DNA of 64,000 nucleotides. It comes from Morinoia aosen (taxonomy: Eukaryota > Arthropoda > Malacostraca > Amphipoda > Talitridae). The translations under genes were made by a program, and so were the position numbers. The stretch lies in NCBI GenBank assembly GCA_030386875.1, contig CM059576.1:62495581-62559580 (forward strand). The letters run 5' to 3'. The notes beneath the pieces were generated by a model, which had not been told where the DNA came from, did no database searches, and saw only the letters and a list, made by a program, of their open reading frames with translations. Positions 58,431 to 64,000 of this stretch are shown here, piece after piece; position 1 is the stretch's first letter, and the number at the start of each line of letters is the position of its first letter.

Positions 58431-58856
58431 TTAAATTTCAATACTGGACACACCCAAAATGAATCTGTCCAGTAAGGTTTCTTCTAGCACTTCCTGTTTG
58501 AAATTACAGGTATGAGAAAGGGCTTTCAAGCTAGCCACAAAATCAGCAATGCTTTCCCCTTGTCTCTGGTTCCGCTTATGGAACCTAAACCTTTCAAAGA
58601 TCTGATTTCTTGATGGGTTAAAATGCCGTCTCAACGCTGCCACAATCTCGTCATAAGTAGCATCAAGGGTTCTTTTAGGAGACACTAGGTCTTGTATAAG
58701 CCTAGCAATTTTTGGACCCACTAGTGAAATTGGTGTGGGGGCATTTTCTTTTTCCCCTATTTTATTTATTAAAAAATAGCAGTGTAATCTAGTTTCATAG
58801 CCTCCAAGTTCTTCCTCTAAAGGATGAAGTTCTCCCACTGAACCTATCAATGGCAT
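58431..58856 (-). pseudogene. Gypsy gag, retrotransposon gag domain
   Basis: Starts at the ATG at 58856 (MPLIGSVGELHPLEEELGGY). The retrotransposon-gag core is clear: DATYDEIVAALRRHFNPSRN, then ERFRFHKRNQRQGESIADFV, then LEETLLDRFILGV. It ends at a TAA at 58431-58433; the same frame carries on, through another stop, into the 58388 fragment, so the stops are secondary. It forms the particle shell. Confidence 0.9.
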
Positions 58857-59071
58857 ATTGAATTTTTAGTAAGTCAAACACACTGTGAAAAGTAAAGAAA
58901 AAAAATTCACAGCACAAATAGTACAATCACTTGATCAATTCTGAGTTTCTTCACTAGTCTAGCCAGTCTAGCAACACCAGTGAGCAGAACAACCACAAAA
59001 AAATTCACTAGGCAAATTCTATGTTCCCTCACTAGTCACTACTACTGAGCCACTTCCAGCAGTTCTACCAA

Positions 59072-59084
59072 ATCCTCGTCGCCA
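59072..59084 (-). other. Gypsy primer-binding site (tRNA-Ser type)
   Basis: Minus strand TGGCGACGAGGAT, five bases inside the 5' LTR, is complementary to the 3' end of tRNA-Ser(GCT) as known from animals. This is typical of Mag-clade gypsy elements. Confidence 0.85.
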
Positions 59085-59089
59085 ATTTG

Positions 59090-59493
59090 TGTTATATATC
59101 TAGACGGAGATATAATATTAGTACACCCCATCAAGACACAACTAACATATCAATAGACAAATGTAATGACACATCACATTAGGTACATAAGTCACTCACC
59201 TCTTACATACCTTACAACTAAGCTACTCCATTACCAGGCTTGTGGCTAGTGAGAGTAGAGCGGAGATAGATTGAAATATCAGGATAGATTAGAATATAGT
59301 TAGTAGTAGGTAGTTAGAGAAGCACTTAGAGATAGTACTTAGCCGTCCTAAATATTCTATATTAACACTGGCAGTCAGCATGAACTGTTTAGCTGGCTAC
59401 GACCAATCGGAAACTGGCTGTGAGTGTTGCTCTCACGAACGTTGCCAACTTTAGGTCTGTCTAACTAGAACTTACACTACTCGCTATACTACA
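59090..59493 (-). repeat. Gypsy 5' LTR
   Basis: Upstream LTR for the minus-strand element, 404 bp, followed on the right by the GGTTA duplicate and the continuation of the CR1-like RT. Confidence 0.96.
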
Positions 59494-59498
59494 GGTTA

Positions 59499-60606
59499 TA
59501 AATAGTGCTGAGACTGATAGAGACAGACTGTGGAATATTGGAGAAATCAGAATAGGTAGAACAGAAGAATACAAATATCCAGGTTGTATGATAAGTGAAG
59601 ATGAATGCACTAGAACTAAGGGTGAGAAAGTGGCAAAAGCAATGCAGTGTAGTGGACGGTTGAGTAGTGTGGCCAGATATAGAGCAAACAAACATGAATA
59701 TGTGAGAGGAATGTGGAAGTATGTTGCTGTACCTAATGTCGTGTATGGTGTGAGTATTCTTGCCTGGAATGGAAGTGATCTTGAAAAGCTGGATGTAATA
59801 CAAAATAAGGTAAGACGTTCTGCATTGGGTGCTCCAAAATGGACGGCTACAGAAGCCATTAGAGGTGACCTAGGGTGGAGCCTATTTTCAAAAAGAATGA
59901 TGAAAGCTGTGTTGAATAATAAGGCGAGAATTGGATAAATGTGGAATAGCAGATGGGTAAAGCGAATTTTTTAATGGAATCTGAGTGTAAGCTATAGGGA
60001 GAAAGTCTGTTGGGGGCATGCAAGGAAACTTAGTGTGCAAAAGATTATTCATGTTGGAATTGGGAGACCTGTGGATGACTGGAGTTTAATAAATGCAGGA
60101 GGTGTAGGGCCTGAGTGGGACTGCAAGAGGTGGAAGAAAGAGATTGAGAGACAAACAAAAGAGTATGGATTGAATAAGTGGAAGCTTAGCATGATGCGGA
60201 AGCCTACACTTAACTGGTATATGAAAAAGAAAGCACCTAAGTTTGAGCTGTTCTATGATGGTAGTTTTGGAAGTCAACTCTTGTTTGCTGTGAGGTGTAA
60301 GTCATTAAGTGTGAACAGACGTACTTGGAGATGGAATGAGAATAATAACAGATTATGTCAGCAGTGTAATAGTGGAGTAGAGGAAACAATTGAGCATTTT
60401 GTGCTGGAATGTAGTAAGTATGAGCAAGAGAGAGAGAGTTTTATGAATGTGGTGTCTGAGCAGTATGGAGAGAATGAGTGGAATGCCAGATGTGCTGAAG
60501 ATGATTGCGGTATGAGCTGTCTTGCTGGATTGGATCAGGAGTGTAATGCGATTATCACTGAGGCTATGAAAGTGTTTCTTGTGCGTGCCTGGAGTAAGAG
60601 ACAGTG
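59499..60606 (+). pseudogene. ORF2 of the CR1-like element: RT thumb and C-terminal Cys-His region
   Basis: Directly resumes the RT after the gypsy insertion (INSAETDRDRLWNIGEIRIG, then RTEEYKYPGCMISEDE, the thumb region). It continues with VIQNKVRRSALGAPKWTATE and a stop at 59938; after a frame change, 60035-60606 ends with CQQCNSGVEETIEHFVLEC (C-x2-C-x8-H-x4-C) and a stop at 60604-60606. The Cys-His motif is thought to bind nucleic acid. Confidence 0.88.
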
Positions 60607-60864
60607 ACTGGAATGAGCCAGTCTGGTAGAATGGGCTGTAATGACCCAATGTGCCGGGGGATGGTGTTTTGACACACTGGCTGTCCCGGTGATGCCTTCC
60701 AATGGAGGCTTGTGACAAGGATCGTAGATCCTGAGTAGTTTAGTGGACAAGTCTGGTACCAGGCGCTGAACTCTTTGTGTGAAAATTGTGGAGGGAATTG
60801 TAGGCCGTTACAAAGGCCCCGACACTGTCGGCCCTCAAGTTCAAGTTCAAGTTCAAGTTCAAGT

Positions 60865-61453
60865 ACCGTTCTGAGGCTGCGTTCTGTACTTAAGGAATTT
60901 TTGAAGGAGTTGCGTTGTGAAAACGGTTGAAAGAGGTCGTGTGTCTTAACTGTGTCAACCGATTGCTTGAATTGCTTCCTAAGTAATAGAAATAAAGTGA
61001 ATAGTAAGCCATTTTAAAACTCGTAAACCAAAGAAAAGACATAGGAGGGGATGTGGCTTTACCTCCTCTTCAGGAGGAGAATCTGAAGCCTGGCCTCCTC
61101 TTGAAATTTCATTTCAACCTTTTCTAATGTCTTCATCTACAACACCAAATGATGAGGGTTTGTAGGAGAAAACAGGCAAACTTGATTTGAACGCACCGAT
61201 AGTGACTTCAGCAGTAATTCAGCCAGCAACGATATCCTTTACCAGCAGAAATTGTACATTGTATGGCAGAAATCAATTTGAAATACCAAATTTTGAGGGT
61301 TTCAATGGGAGCTTCTATACTAATTCTAAAGAAGACAACCCAATAACTCCAGGGCGACCTCAAATGTAGTGACGTTATCCTTGGATTTTTTTACTTGTGA
61401 CTGGAGAGGCCATTTTCTTGATACTAGTTCTTTGTTAATGGCTTTTATTTTAA
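60865..61453. other. Noncoding stretch
   Basis: Between the CR1-like tail and the foldback cluster. A 60-codon frame (61187-61369) resembles nothing I know. Confidence 0.5.
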
Positions 61454-61461
61454 GTTATGAA

Positions 61462-61996
61462 GGTAAATGTTGAGGACTTGACCATAATCGATTTTCCACT
61501 CTTTGATCAATAAAGATTGTTGATGAGACCAAAATAAACAAGTTTTCTTCAATGCACTTCCCGGCGGAAATAAGTATTTTAAAAGTTATGGCATTAAATG
61601 AGTTACCGTAACTCCAGTGTTTGAGGCGAGGAAAAATACACCGCGCGGTCCGACGTGAAAGTAAACAGGCGTTCCCGCGCGCCAACCAAGCCGACGAAGA
61701 GCAAACCCCCTATTACAAACGTAAAGAGGTTGGGTCGTGAGGGGTAGCAACCGTTCTTTTAGTGAAAACTATAAAACTAAAAGAACTGTGGCTACCCCTC
61801 ATGACCCAACCTCTTTACGTTTGTAATAGGGTGATGCACACTGGAGTTCCGGTAACTCATTTAACGCCATAACTTTTAAAATACTCATTTCCGCCGGAAA
61901 GTGCATTGAAGAAAACTTGTTTATTTTGGTCTGATCAACAATCTTTGTTGATCAAAAAGTGGAAAATCGATTATGGTCAAGTCCTCAACATTTACC
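61462..61996. mobile_element. Foldback MITE, GGTAAATG ends, perfect 8-bp target duplication
   Basis: GTTATGAA occurs at 61454-61461 and 61997-62004. The element is a 535-bp palindrome with ends GGTAAATGTTGAGGACTTGA. Each arm has AACAAGTTTTCTTCAATGCA and a GTAACTCCAGTGT-type block. The core (about 61710-61835) is a second palindrome, GTAAAGAGGTTGGGTCGTG ... its complement, the same module as in 26180-26857 but without that copy's innermost palindrome. Confidence 0.93.
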
Positions 61997-62119
61997 GTTA
62001 TGAAATTTAATAACTTAGAGATAGAGAGCTTGAGTTTATTTTATTGTTAAAACTTGACCATAAGCTTGTTTTATTCAATGTTTATGTAATTAATGAGTTT
62101 GAAGTAAAAAGTTGAAATT

Positions 62120-63237
62120 GTCAATATCTGTAAAAAAAACAATATATTGGGTAAATCTGAAGGATATGTCAGTTATCGATTTTTCACTTTTTGGTGCCTG
62201 AACCTAATTAATTGAATAAAAATAAACAAGTTTTCATCTATGCACTTTCCGTCTAAAATGAGTATTTTACGATTTAGAGCGGTAAGTTTAGCTTCGTCTC
62301 TGATGACGAATGCGCTCGAATAAACAGCTACTCATTGATTTTGGAATTTTTGTTGCTTGATTCATGGTAATAACATCGAAATAAACAACTTTTCTTCTAT
62401 ACACTTTTTCCCTCAAATGAGTATTTAACGAGGTATAGCGGTAGGTTTGGTTTCGTCTTTGATGACGATCGCGCAGGAAGCGAGTGCGCTTTGCAGTGTT
62501 GCTGTCCGACGTGCTCCTTGAAAAACTGCCGCTTCAAACACTGGAGTTGCGGTAAGTCATTTACCGCTGTAACTAATAAAATACTCATTTGAGACGGAAA
62601 GTGCATAGAAGAAAACTTGTTTATTTCTATCTTATTAACTATGTTAAAGGATCAAAATTTACAAAATCGATAACTGACATATCCTTCAGATTTACCATAT
62701 AATGTTGTCAACGATTTCAATAATTTCATTGACATATATGGGTAAAATAATTCAATTGAAGATGGTTTACACGAATGACATTGTGCTCGCAAATGCTTAG
62801 TTTTCGAGATATTTAACTTTGAAGTTATGGGAACGTCGTTTATAAAATCAAACAAACGGACACGTAAATAAGCAGAAATACGGTTTTGACATAGCAATAA
62901 GTGAGGTCAGGTTAGGTAAAGTTAGGTTAGTTAAATAAACTTAACCTAAACTAACGTAAGTAGGCCTAAAATAACTTAACTTAACTGAACCATACTGAGG
63001 CCGATGTTTCCCGCCAAAAAAACTTGGTGTGGTCCGCGCCCGCGAAACGCCGGAAGAGCCATTTCGAAACTGTTGGCAATGCTATTCTAACATGGACGTT
63101 TTTCACGCTATATCTAGAAAACTAAGCATATGCGAGCACAATGTCATTCGTGTAAAACATCCTAAAATGTCTCCAATTACCTATATCATGCAACAAAATT
63201 ATGAAAATCGTTGACAACATTAAATTCAATATTGACC
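62120..63237. mobile_element. Foldback MITE carrying a nested foldback MITE
   Basis: Outer 8-mers are TTGAAATT (62112-62119) and TTGAAATG (63238-63245), 7 of 8. The right end reads, as complement, GGTCAATATTGAATTT; the left end is GTCAATATCTG. The arms match through TTGTCAACGATTT and CACGAATGACATTGTGCTCG (62770-62800 against 63120-63150). A GGTTAGGTAAAGTTAGG... near-palindrome lies at the centre (about 62905-62960). Without the nested element and its duplicate it is about 563 bp. Confidence 0.85.
62150..62696. mobile_element. Nested foldback MITE, GGTAAATC ends
   Basis: 547 bp, ends GGTAAATCTGAAGGATATGT on both strands, flanked by ATATATTG (62142-62149) and ATATAATG (62697-62704), 7 of 8. 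It lies inside the left arm of 62120-63237. It carries blocks CTTCTATGCACTTTCCGTCT, AAATGAGTATTTTA and AGCGGTA, shared with 21230 and 63667. Confidence 0.88.
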
Positions 63238-63245
63238 TTGAAATG

Positions 63246-63666
63246 TAACAATGAATTATATAAATTCTCATTCTTAATATAAACAAGAGAATATACTTAT
63301 AATGAGCTGTATAAAATATTGTCTATAATTCCTTGCATGCTTCATAAAATAATGTGGTTCTTTTAGGTTTAATTTTATTATTAATAGTAGATGAAATTGT
63401 TTTAAAGATAATTCTGAAAATAAAATTGAAGAAAAAGTGCATTTCAGCAGGGTGAAAGTATTTAATTTAATTTGACTCATTATGGCCGAAAGTTGAGAAA
63501 TAGTTAGGACAGTAAAACTTGGCAGAATTTTTTTTTAGATGTTATACCTGATGTACATGATGAAATTCATAAAGTTAGTAAAAATAGAAGGTGAGACATT
63601 ATCAAGTCAAAAAATTTACTCCAGGCATGTCAGGCAAAAAACTACCTAATGTATTTAGAAAAATAA
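63246..63666. other. Noncoding AT-rich stretch
   Basis: Between two foldback copies. No feature recognised. Confidence 0.5.
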
Positions 63667-64000
63667 GGTAAATCTGAAGGATATGTCAGTTATCGATTTT
63701 GTAAATTTCGATGCCTAAGCATAGTTAATTAGATCGAAATAAACAAGTTTTCTTCAATGCACTTTCCGTCTCAAATGAGTATTTTACTAGTTATAGCGGT
63801 TAATGGCTTACCGCAACTCCAGTGTTTGAAGCGGCAAGTAATTCAAGGAGCACGTCGGACAGCAACACTGCAATGCACACTCGCTTCCAGCGCGATCGTC
63901 ATCAAAGACGAAACCAAACCTACCACTATACCTCATTAAATACTCATTTGACGAAAAAAGTGTATAGAATAAAACTTGTTTATTTCTATGTTGTTACCAT
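63667..64000. mobile_element. Foldback MITE copy cut by the window end
   Basis: Starts GGTAAATCTGAAGGATATGT and is closely similar to 62150-62696 (as its reverse complement over 62366-62696). The right end lies beyond 64000. The preceding 8-mer is AAAAATAA (63659-63666), which is what should follow the right end. Confidence 0.85.

Larger units (their letters stand above)
52524..59493 (-). mobile_element. Mag-like gypsy LTR retrotransposon inserted in the CR1-like RT
   Basis: 404-bp LTRs (52524-52927 and 59090-59493) begin TGTTATATATC and end TATYACA, with about 11 differences between them. The target duplication GGTTA is at 52519-52523 and 59494-59498. On the minus strand the order is LTR, tRNA-Ser-type primer site, gag, zinc knuckle, protease, RT, RNase H, integrase, polypurine tract, LTR. 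No envelope gene is seen. The primer site and gag type fit the Mag clade. It is disabled by several stops, a frameshift and a 1845-bp insertion in RT. Confidence 0.95.
49511..60864 (+). mobile_element. CR1-like non-LTR retrotransposon, split by a gypsy element
   Basis: From left to right it has an ORF1 with SGNH-like domain, APE endonuclease, RT, a C-terminal Cys-His region and a 3' UTR ending in a hairpin CCGACACTGTCGG (60819-60831) plus (TTCAAG)n tail (60837-60864). A gypsy element (52524-59493) with GGTTA target duplicates interrupts the RT frame; removing it leaves about 4.4 kb. An SGNH domain in ORF1 and a short-unit tail after a hairpin are features of CR1/L2-group elements. The 5' boundary near 49511 is a guess, because the minisatellite may be part of its 5' region. 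Several frameshifts inactivate ORF2. Confidence 0.85.

Noticed and set aside
52524..59493. Possible envelope gene (errantivirus)
   Set aside because: Between integrase and the 3' LTR there is only a short noncoding stretch with the polypurine tract; no env frame is present.
62366..64000. One giant inverted repeat of about 330-bp arms 1 kb apart
   Set aside because: Better explained as two copies of the same palindromic MITE (62150-62696 and 63667 onward), one with clear 8-bp flanks.

Overview
This window is repeat-dense DNA from an arthropod, most likely an insect. The reasoning is that it has a spliced RING/B-box gene exon with good splice sites, no prokaryotic gene organisation, long stretches of AT-rich noncoding DNA, and a mix of BEL/Pao, gypsy, I-like, CR1-like, Tc1/mariner, pogo/Tigger, hAT and TTAA-type elements typical of insect genomes. 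I cannot name the species from the sequence. Only one host gene is well supported, a TRIM-like E3 ligase exon on the minus strand (8881-9626). Two further candidate exons (947-1237 and 13912-14100, both minus) are weaker.

Layout. 1-845 is a 19-bp satellite. 1979-3468 is a structurally complete Tc1/mariner-superfamily transposon with an open transposase and perfect 166-bp inverted repeats. 5773-8126 is a 5'-truncated I-like non-LTR element with a 12-bp target duplication. 8.1-25 kb is mostly intron-like or intergenic DNA. It holds a Tc1 relic, a three-copy interspersed repeat whose third copy is split by two TTAA MITEs, a foldback MITE and two decayed RNase H-bearing non-LTR tails. 25880-38126 is one BEL/Pao retrotransposon whose 5' LTR is broken by a foldback MITE and by a pogo/Tigger element; the latter contains a hAT element, which in turn contains a tRNA-derived SINE. 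38-47 kb is noncoding with one TTAA MITE. 47.3-49.5 kb holds three minisatellites (21, 30 and 24 bp units). About 49.5-60.9 kb is a CR1-like non-LTR element with an SGNH-hydrolase-like ORF1 and an APE endonuclease/RT ORF2. Its RT is split by a Mag-like gypsy element (52524-59493), whose own RT is split by a 1845-bp insertion. 61.4-64 kb is a cluster of foldback MITEs, one nested inside another.

Almost every mobile element except the transposon at 1979-3468 is inactivated by stops, frameshifts, truncation or nested insertion. Many insertion boundaries can be fixed to the base, because target-site duplications (TA, TTAA, 4, 5, 8 or 12 bp) or an interrupted coding frame are visible. The window therefore gives a readable relative chronology of insertions. 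The most interesting non-textbook signal is a family of palindromic elements with GGTMAAT-type ends and 8-bp target duplications. They occur at 21.2, 26.2, 61.5, 62.1 and 62.15 kb, with partial copies at 23.9 and 63.7 kb, and they share sequence modules.
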